Position numbers and translations under genes: made by a program. Under the pieces are notes generated by a model. That model was not told where the DNA came from, did no database searches, and was given only the letters and a program-made list of their open reading frames with translations. This document shows, piece after piece, positions 54,694-64,000 of a stretch of 64,000 nt of DNA. Source of the DNA: Candidatus Bandiella numerosa (GTDB lineage Bacteria > Pseudomonadota > Alphaproteobacteria > Rickettsiales > Midichloriaceae); the NCBI RefSeq assembly GCF_029981845.1, contig NZ_CP104164.1:496001-560000 (forward strand). The letters run 5' to 3'. Position 1 is the first letter of the stretch; each line of letters opens with the position of its first letter.

Positions 54694-55914
54694 ATGCTTT
54701 TTAATAGCATTTCAAAAAAATCGATCGATCTTTTTCTTTTAGGCACCATTATCCTTATGTTTATTGCCATGTGTGGCGAAGCGGATATATATGTTCCAGC
54801 TTTTCCCGAAATGGTGACGTATTTTTCGATATCGGAAGATAAAATTCAACTTATTTTAAGTCTCAATTTCGCCGGCTTGTGTTTAGCTAGTTTAATTTGC
54901 GGGCCTTTATCTGATGCCTTGGGACGAAGGAAAGTATTGTTAATCGGGCTGAGCGCTTTTTTTGTGAGCAGTCTGGGGTGTGTTTTTGCTCAAGATTTTA
55001 CGAGCATGTTAGTTTGGCGTTTCATTCAAGGCATGTCAGCTTCTGTGCCGATGGTGGTGGCCACTGCCGTCTTTTTGGATAAGTATTCCTTGGATAAAGC
55101 GAGTAATTAATTGGGATTATCAATAGTGTTATTTCTGTTGCTATTGCAGGAGCCCCTATATTGGGTGCATGGCTAAGTAGTGCATTTCATTGGAGATTGA
55201 ATTTTGTGATCATCACCATTTTGGTTTTTCTCTCATTAGTGGGCACTTGGCTTTTTATTGACAAATCCCTTCCAAAAGAAAAACGAACAAAATTAAATCT
55301 GGTTGGTGTTTTAAAAGGTTATGGTAAATTACTGACGAGTTTTGATTTTATGGGTTATACGGTTATTTCTTTATTGCCGTTTACGGGAATTGTAATTTAT
55401 GTCTCGAATTTGTCTTTGATTTTTATTAATTATTTGGAGATTTCAACTAGAGAATTTGGTTTTTATCAAGCGCCTCCCATGGTTAGTTTTTTACTGTTTT
55501 CAGCTTTGAGTGCTAAGGTGATTGCTAAAAAAGGTGTGGATTATACTCGAAATTTAGGAGGGGGGGATTATTTTAACGGGCGGTACGAGTTTATTTTTGA
55601 CGGCTCTTTATGCTCATACTTCTCCTCTTTAGATTTGTTTATCAATGGCTGTTTTTGCTGCAGGTGGCGCTTTAATCGTTGGTATTTTCGCGATGAAAGC
55701 ATTAGAGCTGTTTCCTGATATGAAAGGCAGTGCATCTTCAATGAGTGCGGCCATTAGGCAGCTTCTGGCTTTTCTACTTGTTATTGCTTCTGAGTTAATG
55801 TTTGATGGCACTATTAAGCCGGTTGCCGTGCTGTTGTTCGCTTATATGAGTATTGCATTGATTTGGTATATAAAAATAGAAAGAACAAGACGCACTATGG
55901 TCAATATGACATAA
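54694..55914 (+). pseudogene. Broken MFS multidrug transporter (Bcr/CflA type)
   Basis: Three overlapping frames together encode a 12-helix drug/H+ antiporter: 54694-55110, about 55113-55560 and about 55566-55914. The N-terminal half has IYVPAFPEMVTYFSIS and the motif-A sequence GPLSDALGRRKVL, typical of Bcr/CflA. Lesions: one base lost near 55107 (AGTAATTAATTGGG should read as KLIG), one G gained in the seven-G run at 55560-55566, and a TAG at 55630-55632 in the restored frame. The G+C is higher than in neighbouring core genes. A functional protein is very unlikely. Confidence 0.88.
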
Positions 55915-55949
55915 GGGTACACACTCTAACTTTGATAACTTTTTAAACA

Positions 55950-56846
55950 TTACGCTTGTGATCCCCCCGCCAAAACTTCATCCACAATACGCCAGTTACT
56001 GCTTTTTTCACCGGGAAATGCCCTGCATAAGGCTTTCCATAAGGCCCAGCCACGACCGCGAGCCCAAGTAGCGCTATCAAGCTTTAGTGCGGCACGAAAC
56101 GCTTCTCTGCTTTTACCAGTTAATAAGGCCCAAGCGATTGCTAAATCGCACGCTGGATCACCAATGCCAAGTTGCCCAAAGTCAATCACAGCGTTTAACT
56201 GCCCATTGTTCACCAAGAGATTGCCTACAGCAATATCACCATGAATCCAAACTGGTGGTAGTTCCCAGGCGGAAGCAAGTGCCAAATCCCATACTTCTGT
56301 GATCGCTTTAGCATAACTTTTATCCTCCAAGTTTTCTATGGCTTCTCGAGTTTCTGCATCATAGATTGCAAGAGAGCCACCACGATAAAGATTATGCTCT
56401 CCTGCTAATGGTCCATCTGTCGCATCACATTGTTGTAGGGCATTTAAAAATTCCGCCAACGCTATGGCAAATTGGCTTAAATCTTTGATGCGTTCAATGG
56501 ATGCAGTACTTCCCTCAAGCCATTTACAAATTGACCAATACAAGGGATATTCAGCTCCAGGTTGGCCCATCGCCAGTGGCACAGTAATTGGCAAAGGTAA
56601 GTGCGCTGCTAATTTAGGCAGCCAATGCTGCTCCTTTTCAACTTGCCATGAGTATTTAGCATGGCTTGGCAACCGAACGCTCATATGCTCGCCTAAATGA
56701 AAAGTTTTATTATCCCAACCGCCGAATTCGACTGGTTTGATCTCAAGATCAGCCCACTTTGGAAATTGTTCAGCAATAAGTCGCCGCACAAGCGGTACAT
56801 CGAGAGGAATTTTATCGTGATCAAAAATCTGCATACAATAATCCAT
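55950..56846 (-). CDS. Aminoglycoside phosphotransferase (APH) family kinase
   Basis: A 298-residue protein kinase-like fold enzyme. The catalytic loop is WIHGDIAVGNLLVNN (H-x-D-x4-N), followed by the metal-binding AVIDFGQLGIGDPACDLAIA. The N-lobe contains GGWDNKTFHLGEHMSVRLPS. This family phosphorylates aminoglycosides or other small molecules; these motifs alone do not show antibiotic resistance. G+C is strikingly high for the window (positions 56041-56100 hold 36 G+C in 60), so it was probably acquired. I chose the ATG at 56846, which overlaps the stop of the CsaA-like gene by one base (TGATG). Confidence 0.87.
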   Translation of the reverse strand: MDYCMQIFDHDKIPLDVPLVRRLIAEQFPKWADLEIKPVEFGGWDNKTFHLGEHMSVRLPSHAKYSWQVEKEQHWLPKLAAHLPLPITVPLAMGQPGAEYPLYWSICKWLEGSTASIERIKDLSQFAIALAEFLNALQQCDATDGPLAGEHNLYRGGSLAIYDAETREAIENLEDKSYAKAITEVWDLALASAWELPPVWIHGDIAVGNLLVNNGQLNAVIDFGQLGIGDPACDLAIAWALLTGKSREAFRAALKLDSATWARGRGWALWKALCRAFPGEKSSNWRIVDEVLAGGSQA

Positions 56847-57184
56847 CAACACATCTTTTGTCCATTTTGAACCTTTGGATCAACAGTTATCAAGCAAATA
56901 GCGCCACGTTCATCAGAAAATCCCACAAGCAAAAATTGAGACTTAAAGCCGGCTATGTTTTTCTCACCTAGATTCACACAACCCACAATTTGCCTTCCCA
57001 TCAAAGATTTGTGCGTATAGTGTATCGTCACTTGTGCCGATGTTTGCAAAATTCCAATCTCTGCACCAAAATCTGCCCATACTTTATAAGCAGGTTTTTT
57101 GGCTCTTGGAAATTCCTCTACTTTAATAATCGTGCCAGAGCATAAATCAACACGCTCAAATTCTTCATAACTTATTGTTGTCAT
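56846..57184 (-). CDS. csaA: CsaA-like tRNA-binding domain protein
   Basis: A 112-residue single-domain protein of the EMAP/tRNA-binding OB-fold family. Typical segments are VDLCSGTIIKVEEFPRAKKP then AYKVWADFG, LQTSAQVTIHYTHKSLMGRQ and IVGCVNLGEKNIAGFKSQFL. Homologues in the CsaA family dimerise, bind tRNA-like structures and were described as secretion chaperones. It is the first gene of a coupled pair with the APH-family kinase and shares its higher G+C, so both were probably acquired together. Confidence 0.87.
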   Translation of the reverse strand: MTTISYEEFERVDLCSGTIIKVEEFPRAKKPAYKVWADFGAEIGILQTSAQVTIHYTHKSLMGRQIVGCVNLGEKNIAGFKSQFLLVGFSDERGAICLITVDPKVQNGQKMC

Positions 57185-57406
57185 TTATTACCTCTTTGAT
57201 TATGCATAACAGCGTAACTACTATTCTCGAAAAAATCAATATCCGATAATAACGCTATTTCTTATCATCACCAATGGTAATAATTGCTAGCATTGTTATC
57301 GAAATCTGCTAAAATCGTGGTCGATGAAGTTGATATTCCCCACCCAATTTGGAGGTGGTTATTTTAATGGATGTCAACCTCCGCCATTTAACTTTATTTG
57401 TGATTA

Positions 57407-59407
57407 ATGATGAATTCCAAAGTTAAAGTAGCTTATGTGATTTTAGCTTTGCCATTTAATCAAGAATTTTCGTATAAAATATCTGAACAACATAAACCTA
57501 AAATTGGCTCTATAGTTAAAGTAAATTTTAGAAAAAGAGAGCAAATTGGCATTGTAACAAATATAGAAAATGTTGATAAAAGCAATTTGGACTTTGAGTT
57601 AAAGGAAATTATTGCTGTATATGATTTACCTTTAGTTAATTCCAAATTATTAGATTTTGCAAAATGGGTAGCAAAATACAATGTCACTAACTACGGAAAT
57701 ATTATTAAAATGTTATTACTTAATAGGAATAATGTTGAGCATATTATAAAAGATGAAGATTATAAAAAATTTCAAAACGATGCAAAAAATTTTAGCAAGG
57801 TAGAACTTTCAGATACTCAAAATCAAGTAGTTAATGAGATTAACAAGGCTGGATTTTTAGACTTTTCAGCGCATTTGATTTTGGGAGCAACTGGTTCTGG
57901 TAAGACAGAAGTATATTTAGAAAATACCCAAAAAATCATTGATGATGGTGGTCAGGCTCTCATATTGCTTCCTGAAATATTGCTTGCGACTCAATTGATA
58001 AAAAGATTTAGAAATAGATTAAAAAATTGCGCTATTGCCGAATGGAACTCCTCATTAACACCGAAAAAAAAAGCTATTATATGGCGAGGAGTGCTAGATG
58101 GTAATATTGATATAGTAGTAGGCGCGAGAAGTGCTTTGTTTTTGCCATTTAAAAACCTAAAGCTTATTGTCATTGATGAAGAAAATGATAATTCTTTTAA
58201 GCAGGAAGAGGGTATAATTTATAACGCCAGAGATATGGCTATTATAAAAGCAAACATTGAAAAAATTCCCATTTTACTTTCAACTGCAACACCTTCTGCA
58301 GAGTCCTATCATAATACTATTTTAAATAAATATAGGATTCATAAATTACCTAATCGTTACACAGGAGTATCTTTACCTCAAGTACAAATAGTGGATTTGA
58401 AAAAAACAAAAAGACAGTTTAATGAATGGATTTCAACTGCGCTAAAAAATGAGATAATTCTTAGTCTAAAAAGAAAAAAACTAACAATGATTTTTTTAAA
58501 TAGGCGCGGTTATTCTCCACTTACTATATGCAATAGTTGTGGAGAGAAATTTTCCTGCCCCAATTGTCAATTTTTTTTGGTGGAGCATAAAAAGAGAAAT
58601 CAAATGCTATGCCATTATTGTGGATATATGCACGAAAAAATAATTAGGTGTAATAAATGTGATTCGGATGAAAAGTTAGTCACTTTAGGCCCTGGTATAG
58701 AAAAAATTGAGGAAGAAATTAACCATTTATTTCCTAACGCTAATGTAATAACCCTTACAAGTGATACAGTATCAGATTTTAAAAAAGCATCTCAAATAAT
58801 CAAGGATATTGAAAGTAAGAAGTATGATATAATTTTAGGAACACAGATGCTAGCCAAGGGGCTGAATTTCCCTGATTTACATTTAGTTGGAGTTATCGAC
58901 GCAGATATATCATTTGCTGGATGTGATTTGAGAATTTTAGAACGAACTTTTCAACTCTTATATCAGGTGGCTGGAAGAGCTGGGAGACAACACGATAAAG
59001 GTTTAGTATTAATTCAGACATATTTTGCTGACAATCCTTTGTTACATTACATTGAAAATTGGGACTATGAATCTTTTATTAATGATGAGCTAAAAAATAG
59101 AAAAGATACGTTCATGCCACCTTTTTCTAGGCTTATTATGATTAAGGGAAGTTGTTTAAGTGAACATGTGCTCCACTCTTTTATGCATCATATAGCGCAA
59201 AAAGCTCCTATTGATAAGCAAGTTGAAGTATTGGGGCCATCACCCGCTCCAATGTATAAGATTAGAAATAAATTTCGTTATAGAATTATTTTAAGAACTT
59301 CTAAACAAGTTAATATTCAAGATTATATACATAATTGGTTTAATCAATTTGTTATACCTACATCAATTAAACTAAAAGTCGATATTGACCCATATAATTT
59401 TTCGTAA
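57407..59407 (+). CDS. priA: Primosomal protein N' (PriA helicase)
   Basis: PriA reloads the replisome at stalled forks. The 666 residues hold a 3'-DNA-binding N-terminus, Walker A HLILGATGSGKTEVYLE (about residues 160-170), motif III STATPSAESYHN and the zinc-binding insertion CNSCGEKFSCPNC, CHYCG and CNKCD. LGTQMLAKGLNFPDLHLVGV and VAGRAGRQHDKG close the helicase core. Motif II is oddly VIDEENDNSFKQEEG, DEEN in place of the usual DEEH. A second ATG follows the first directly. With its AT-rich composition it marks the return to core genome after the islet. Confidence 0.95.
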   Translation: MMNSKVKVAYVILALPFNQEFSYKISEQHKPKIGSIVKVNFRKREQIGIVTNIENVDKSNLDFELKEIIAVYDLPLVNSKLLDFAKWVAKYNVTNYGNIIKMLLLNRNNVEHIIKDEDYKKFQNDAKNFSKVELSDTQNQVVNEINKAGFLDFSAHLILGATGSGKTEVYLENTQKIIDDGGQALILLPEILLATQLIKRFRNRLKNCAIAEWNSSLTPKKKAIIWRGVLDGNIDIVVGARSALFLPFKNLKLIVIDEENDNSFKQEEGIIYNARDMAIIKANIEKIPILLSTATPSAESYHNTILNKYRIHKLPNRYTGVSLPQVQIVDLKKTKRQFNEWISTALKNEIILSLKRKKLTMIFLNRRGYSPLTICNSCGEKFSCPNCQFFLVEHKKRNQMLCHYCGYMHEKIIRCNKCDSDEKLVTLGPGIEKIEEEINHLFPNANVITLTSDTVSDFKKASQIIKDIESKKYDIILGTQMLAKGLNFPDLHLVGVIDADISFAGCDLRILERTFQLLYQVAGRAGRQHDKGLVLIQTYFADNPLLHYIENWDYESFINDELKNRKDTFMPPFSRLIMIKGSCLSEHVLHSFMHHIAQKAPIDKQVEVLGPSPAPMYKIRNKFRYRIILRTSKQVNIQDYIHNWFNQFVIPTSIKLKVDIDPYNFS

Positions 59408-59440
59408 TAGCATTAACAATAAAATTTAGGTGAGTGTAAG

Positions 59441-60487
59441 ATGGTTCATGTTAAGACTTTAGAAAAAGATTATGATGCGAGTTATAAATTAGACGGAGCA
59501 GAACATAAAATTTTTGATGCTGTGCCAAAAGCAATATGTGATCTTAAGCAAGCTTTTTTGGATAGAGTATCGGCTGGAGAAATAGATCAATTAGAAAGTG
59601 ATACTCAAAAGGATTTAGAGAGGGATGAATTAGTTGTTTATGAAAATGGACAGGAGGTCGCTGTAATAAATAATATTGATCAGATAAAACAACTGGAATA
59701 TCTAACTGGAGAGCAAAAAGATTTTATACTTATGCATTTTCAGCGTTTTGAGGCTTCATTGTCTATATACTTAAGAGGTGATTATGATGAATCCAAGGAT
59801 TTTAATTTTGGTAAAACTCTTGGTAGGAATAGCTGTTATAACTCTTTAGCTATAGAAAGAGATGATGATGGTGAAGTGAAAAATGTAGTGTATAATAGAA
59901 AGAGGGTGTATGGATATGGAACAGATCAACAAATTATGGAAAGGTTGGAAAAGGAAGAAAATCTTGACCAAGTATATATGTCTGTTGAATCCAATATTAC
60001 ATCACTTAAAGCAGATAAAATGACGGCAGATACTACTTTGCCAAAATTTAAACTAACAGTTAGTGCTATTGATCATACTGGGTTAAATGGAGCAAAACTT
60101 ATATTTCCGGAACCTAATGAGGGAAATGGTATTAACAAAACAGAACATCAATCATTAAAGTCTTTTTTAATTGATTGTTTTGTATCTAAAATAAAAAATA
60201 ATATAGAAGATAAGAAAATTTCAGATTTATTTTTTGAAACTTTTTCTGTTCTTGCAACTGATACAAAATTGATTAATATCCTTAAGAATGAGTCTGTTAA
60301 GGTTGAGCGTGAGATTTTATTACAGAATGGAGAATTGAAGCCCATTGAAACAATAAAGCATTATTTAAATAAGTTGATGGAATTGATTTTTGGAGCGGAA
60401 CAATTTTTAAGCTCAGAACAGCACTCTAAAATTCATTCTTTTGTTAATAATATATCAAATAAAAGTACTACTTCTAAAGTTAGATAA
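59441..60487 (+). CDS. Unrecognised 348-residue protein, candidate effector
   Basis: I do not recognise this protein. It is soluble, acidic in its first half, with no signal peptide or membrane helix. A well-defined middle segment (FNFGKTLGRNSCYNSLAIER, then VVYNRKRVYGYGTDQQIMER) is followed by a helical C-terminal half ending basic (STTSKVR). A GGTGAG ribosome-binding site precedes the ATG. It lies 33 bases after priA and 83 before another large unrecognised gene, with codon usage like the AT-rich core. A role as a secreted effector is only a guess from context. Confidence 0.65.
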   Translation: MVHVKTLEKDYDASYKLDGAEHKIFDAVPKAICDLKQAFLDRVSAGEIDQLESDTQKDLERDELVVYENGQEVAVINNIDQIKQLEYLTGEQKDFILMHFQRFEASLSIYLRGDYDESKDFNFGKTLGRNSCYNSLAIERDDDGEVKNVVYNRKRVYGYGTDQQIMERLEKEENLDQVYMSVESNITSLKADKMTADTTLPKFKLTVSAIDHTGLNGAKLIFPEPNEGNGINKTEHQSLKSFLIDCFVSKIKNNIEDKKISDLFFETFSVLATDTKLINILKNESVKVEREILLQNGELKPIETIKHYLNKLMELIFGAEQFLSSEQHSKIHSFVNNISNKSTTSKVR

Positions 60488-60570
60488 CTGATTAGTGTGA
60501 AAACATTTTGAAATTTCCTGTTAAACTATAGCATTATCTATGTGCTTGATTTTATTTGTCAGATGGTGAG

Positions 60571-62550
60571 ATGCCAAAAAATGCTTTAAAAATGTTTAAA
60601 ACGAAATTTCCTGAGATAACTCCTCAGTTGGATATTGGTTCAATAAAAGCATATGTCAAAAATGCTTTTTATGATTCAGCAGAGCCAATATATGGAATAG
60701 GAGCAGAATCTCAAATGCATAGGCTTATTGTTGAAGCTGAAAAAATGGGATTGCATAATTTTCGTTCATTAGCACCCTTATCAGCAAATCAAAATATTAA
60801 AGAATCATTTGAAAGCATACTATTTAGCGTAAAAGTAAATAATTTAGATCCAACTCCTTTTAAAGATAGAGTATTTGTGTGTGGAGAAGGGACGTTGACT
60901 AATTTACAAAATATATTACTTGATATATACGGCATAAGTTCCTTTAGTGGTATTGTTTCTAGATTTAAAAAAGAAATGCTTGAAGGGCTTGCTATAGAAA
61001 TACTGAGTGGAGCAAAAACGCAAGATAATGAAGTGGTTTTACAAAAATTTAAACCTAGAGGTGAGGCATGGCATGTTCATGACGTGTCAACCATATTAAA
61101 CGTATTATCTTCTGAATGGAACATAAATCGCAAAACTAGAACAGAGGATAAATATATAGGTAATATTGATAATGTTTTTGACATTAGAAGGATAAAAAAT
61201 TATGTGGATCAAAAAGTTCAAAGTATATTGGAAAATTATGAATATTTATTAGAAGTAATTTTAACAAAATTAGAAGTTGATTTACCTGAATTTGATAAAT
61301 TAGAAACCTTAAATAGCAATTATATTATAAACTTTAGTAATAAACTAGATGAGTGGATTGAATCAAAAAAGGATGATTTACAATTTTTAAATCAGTATAC
61401 GAATTCAAATGAGATATTTTGCGCACAAGCTCTAAAATTAGGTTTAGAAAATATTGAATTATTTGGGTACAAAGATAATTATAAGGAAATTTTAAAAAAT
61501 TTTATCATTTTATTTTTAAATAATGAGAGCATATTTCAGCTAACTGAAGAGCAAAAATATATGATTATCGGTAAGTTATATGTAGATTGCAGTTTTCCCA
61601 TACCAGAGGAAGAGATACCAGAATATTTACTTCAATACGCTATAGACAATGATAGAGTTATTATTGATAAAGAATATCAGATTATTGATCCAATAAGAAT
61701 GGGCTTAAATGGTAGTAAAAAACAATATATTTTAAATCATATCAAACATAATTGTGAAAAATATGGCGCTAAAATGACAGATGTTATGATAGTTTTAAAT
61801 AATTCCCCAGAGTCAGGTGAAACTTATTCAGAAATTGTAACAAAACACAAATTTCAAAAACAATCTTTTGATATTTTATGTAATGCTATTAGATACGAGC
61901 AAAATGAATTAATTTGCAAATTATTTAATGCAACTAAAAAAATAGGAATATGTGAGGAGTTGTTAAAAATGAGAGATAAAGTGGGGTCAATATTTGATTA
62001 TGCAAGAAAAAGCAAAAATGAGTGGTTGATAGAGGAGATACTAGCTATTGCAACACAGAATATAGGTTTATTTGAGAGCATAACAGATCAAGATATTTTT
62101 GGGATTAATTTGTATAAATATCCAGATTATATTAAAGTAATTCAAAACTATTCGAACGTAAAAAAAGAAATAATTGAAAATATAAGAAATGAAATTAATC
62201 CAGCTAAACTGAGCTATTTTATACCAAATTTTGTTACTGATTTTACAGAAATATTTTCTTATAAAGAGGAACGTGATGCTTTGGTTCTCAAAATTGTAGA
62301 TACCTATATTAAAGATAAAAATTATAGTTTGGAGGAGGTATCAGATAAAAAGGAAAGTATCAAAGTAGATTTATGTAAAATTATTAAGGATAAGAAGGTG
62401 GAGATAATTGATTTCTTAAATCAAGATGGTAATTACGGTGTGGGTAAAAATACTATTAACAATATATTAAGTGAAAAAAGGTTCGATAACAGAACCTTTG
62501 TCGAAAAAATACTAGGAAATAGTGGTTCTTCTAATTCTAAGACGATTTAA
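60571..62550 (+). CDS. Unrecognised 659-residue helical protein, candidate effector
   Basis: Not recognised. It is predicted to be almost wholly alpha-helical and soluble, with no signal peptide. Residues about 10-190 form one unit (YGIGAESQMHRLIVEAEKMG, then FVCGEGTLTNLQNILLDIYG and a WHVHDVSTILNVL motif). The later part has solenoid-like helix pairs (SFDILCNAIRYEQNELICKL, KSKNEWLIEEILAIA) reminiscent of the repeat protein at 6-8 kb. The C-terminal tail is Ser/Asn-rich (GNSGSSNSKTI). I prefer the ATG at 60571 to a TTG five codons earlier. It converges with htpG, 16 bases away. Confidence 0.65.
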   Translation: MPKNALKMFKTKFPEITPQLDIGSIKAYVKNAFYDSAEPIYGIGAESQMHRLIVEAEKMGLHNFRSLAPLSANQNIKESFESILFSVKVNNLDPTPFKDRVFVCGEGTLTNLQNILLDIYGISSFSGIVSRFKKEMLEGLAIEILSGAKTQDNEVVLQKFKPRGEAWHVHDVSTILNVLSSEWNINRKTRTEDKYIGNIDNVFDIRRIKNYVDQKVQSILENYEYLLEVILTKLEVDLPEFDKLETLNSNYIINFSNKLDEWIESKKDDLQFLNQYTNSNEIFCAQALKLGLENIELFGYKDNYKEILKNFIILFLNNESIFQLTEEQKYMIIGKLYVDCSFPIPEEEIPEYLLQYAIDNDRVIIDKEYQIIDPIRMGLNGSKKQYILNHIKHNCEKYGAKMTDVMIVLNNSPESGETYSEIVTKHKFQKQSFDILCNAIRYEQNELICKLFNATKKIGICEELLKMRDKVGSIFDYARKSKNEWLIEEILAIATQNIGLFESITDQDIFGINLYKYPDYIKVIQNYSNVKKEIIENIRNEINPAKLSYFIPNFVTDFTEIFSYKEERDALVLKIVDTYIKDKNYSLEEVSDKKESIKVDLCKIIKDKKVEIIDFLNQDGNYGVGKNTINNILSEKRFDNRTFVEKILGNSGSSNSKTI

Positions 62551-62566
62551 TTACGACTCTTTCTTT

Positions 62567-64000
62567 TTAGATCACTCTTTCAAGAAGCGAGTTAAGTTTA
62601 AGTGCAAAATTGCTAGGATTGTCTATTGAATCACCTTCTATTAAACATGCTTGACCATAAACAACCTCAATCATGTCGCTATTCAATTCATTATCGTCTT
62701 TACTATTTGATAAAGAATCATTGATTTTTTTAAAAATAGAATGATTCGGGTTAATTTCAAATATTCTTGCCGATTTTACATTAAGCTGATTTTGCTCCAT
62801 AAGAAATTTTTCCATTCTTGGATTCATACCACCTTCCATTGTTGAAATGCACGCTGGGCTACTTACAAGTTTGGACGAGATAACTACATCTTTAACTCTA
62901 TCTTTTAATATTTCCTTAACAAACTCAATTAACTTGGAGCTCTCCTGTGATTTATTTTTATCATCATCTTTTTCTTCCTCTGTATTTTTCAATTTATTTA
63001 AATCTATTTTTTCGTTCGTAATAGATTTAAAATCCTTATCTTTATATTGATGCACCACATTAACCCAAAAATTATCAACGTGATCATTAAGAAGTAAAAC
63101 TTCGATGCCTCTTTTTTTAAATCCTTCTAATTGAGGATGATTCCTTGAAGATTCAATATTATCTCCATTTAAGAAATATATTTCATTTTGTCCTTTAATC
63201 ATTCTTTCAAGATACTGATCAAGGCTAATAAGTTCATCTTTTGATGATGTAGAGTTAAATCTACATATCTCCAATAACTGCTTTTTTTCTTCTAACGTGC
63301 TTTCACATAAGCCTTCTTTCAGTACTTCACTAAAATTTTTCCAAAATTTCATGTATTCTTCTGGGTCAGTTTCAGCTTTTACTTTTAAACTACCCAACAC
63401 TTTTTTAACAATTGAACTTTTAATTTTATGTAAAACTTTATTGTGCTGTAGGGTTTCTCTACTAATATTTAATGGCAAATCTTCTGAATCAACCACTCCT
63501 CTCAAAAATCTTAAATATGGAGGTACCAGATCATTCCCTTCTTCAGAGATGAATACCCTTTTTATGTATAATTTTACCCTTGTTTTTCTATCTGGATGAA
63601 ATAAATCAAATGGCTTTGTATCAGGTATAAATAGTAAATTGGTGTATTCCACTACCCCTTCCGCTTTATTATGTAAAGTTAACCATGGCTTACCAGGAAA
63701 ATGCGAAACATGATTGAAAAATTCTTCGTACTCTTTTTGTGTAACTTCAGAAACATTCCTTGTCCAAATTGCAGAAGCTTTATTTATTATTTCACCTTTA
63801 TTATCCTCACCAATTAATTCAATAGGAAAAGCTACATGGTCTGAATATGTTCTAATAATATGCCTTATTCTATGTGGCTCTAAAAATTCTAATTCTGAAT
63901 CCTTAATTTTGAGTGTTATTTTGGTTCCTCCTTTATGCTCTTGACTAGAATTTTCAATAGAATATTCACCTTTGCCGTCAGAATGCCATTCATATACCTC
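62567..64000 (-). CDS. htpG: Chaperone HtpG (Hsp90), N-terminus outside the window
   Basis: The frame is open to the right edge, giving 477 residues of middle and C-terminal domains; the ATPase domain lies largely beyond the window. Diagnostic segments are EFLEPHRIRHIIRTYSDHVA, IWTRNVSEVTQKEYEEFF, LFIPDTKPFDLF, YIKRVFISEEGNDLVPPYLR and FLRGVVDSEDLPLNISRETL. ISSKLVSSPACIST lies in the C-terminal domain. The GTG at 63652 is internal, not the start. HtpG is a general ATP-dependent chaperone. Confidence 0.95.
   Translation of the reverse strand, partial: EVYEWHSDGKGEYSIENSSQEHKGGTKITLKIKDSELEFLEPHRIRHIIRTYSDHVAFPIELIGEDNKGEIINKASAIWTRNVSEVTQKEYEEFFNHVSHFPGKPWLTLHNKAEGVVEYTNLLFIPDTKPFDLFHPDRKTRVKLYIKRVFISEEGNDLVPPYLRFLRGVVDSEDLPLNISRETLQHNKVLHKIKSSIVKKVLGSLKVKAETDPEEYMKFWKNFSEVLKEGLCESTLEEKKQLLEICRFNSTSSKDELISLDQYLERMIKGQNEIYFLNGDNIESSRNHPQLEGFKKRGIEVLLLNDHVDNFWVNVVHQYKDKDFKSITNEKIDLNKLKNTEEEKDDDKNKSQESSKLIEFVKEILKDRVKDVVISSKLVSSPACISTMEGGMNPRMEKFLMEQNQLNVKSARIFEINPNHSIFKKINDSLSNSKDDNELNSDMIEVVYGQACLIEGDSIDNPSNFALKLNSLLERVI

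Noticed and set aside
55950..56846. Antibiotic resistance gene
   Set aside because: The APH fold motifs are clear, but nothing in the sequence ties it to a known resistance enzyme; many family members act on other substrates.
1..64000. CRISPR array, rRNA operon or insertion sequence with transposase
   Set aside because: No regularly spaced short repeats, rRNA segments or transposase motifs were seen on either strand.

Overview
This AT-rich window reads as a chromosomal segment of an alphaproteobacterium. The best guess is a flagellated, host-associated member of the Rickettsiales or a close relative, and this is inference. Supporting signs are the low G+C of the housekeeping genes, alphaproteobacterial gene sets (truB-rpsO-pnp, radA-cvpA, sdhCDA, SdhE beside lpxB, a DUF3035/BamF-type lipoprotein, the TlpA/LptM neighbourhood), a helical-repeat protein and other effector-like proteins, and a divergent flagellin gene. 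TGA is a normal stop here (for example in radA and gatB).

Layout. 1-1.2 kb: two unrecognised, unusually G-rich genes, the second ending in a LysM-like domain. 1.3-5.1 kb: sucD, sucC and the NAD(P)HX repair enzyme. 5.2-8.2 kb: a helical-repeat protein whose caspase-like C-terminus lies in another frame because of a short A tract. 8.4-13.6 kb: a leftward operon of a tiny LptM-like lipoprotein, ribA, a BOF protein, truB, rpsO and pnp, ending in a clear terminator. 13.7-21.4 kb: TlpA-like thioredoxin, dut, queE, an ABC-F ATPase, a nucleotidyltransferase-like protein, 5-formyl-THF cyclo-ligase, radA, cvpA and a BamF-like lipoprotein. 21.7-26.4 kb: nrdA behind three NrdR-box-like sites, then sdhC-sdhD-sdhA.

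26.4-30.3 kb is accessory: a palindromic repeat, an outer-membrane barrel, and a GH64-type beta-1,3-glucanase-like gene of 912 codons cut by one in-frame TGA. 30.7-46.1 kb is housekeeping and envelope: ubiE, tRNA-Trp, an AsmA protein, lpxB, sdhE, metG, two LytM-type proteins (one degenerate, one with an intact active site), a long RelA/SpoT, thyX, fabD, fabG and zapE. A second palindromic repeat overlaps the end of zapE. Flagellin, mutS, gatB and a zinc-ribbon membrane protein follow.

52.9-57.2 kb looks like an acquired islet just after tRNA-Ser(GCT): an overlapping AlkB plus BMT5-like methyltransferase pair, an MFS drug-transporter pseudogene with at least three lesions, an APH-family kinase and a CsaA-like protein, much of it far richer in G+C than its surroundings. 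The window closes with priA (unusual DEEN helicase motif), two large unrecognised proteins and a 5'-truncated htpG.

The most interesting candidates for new biology are the interrupted glucanase/phosphatase-like protein, the frame-split repeat-peptidase, the possible writer/eraser pair for N3-methyluridine, and the palindromic element.
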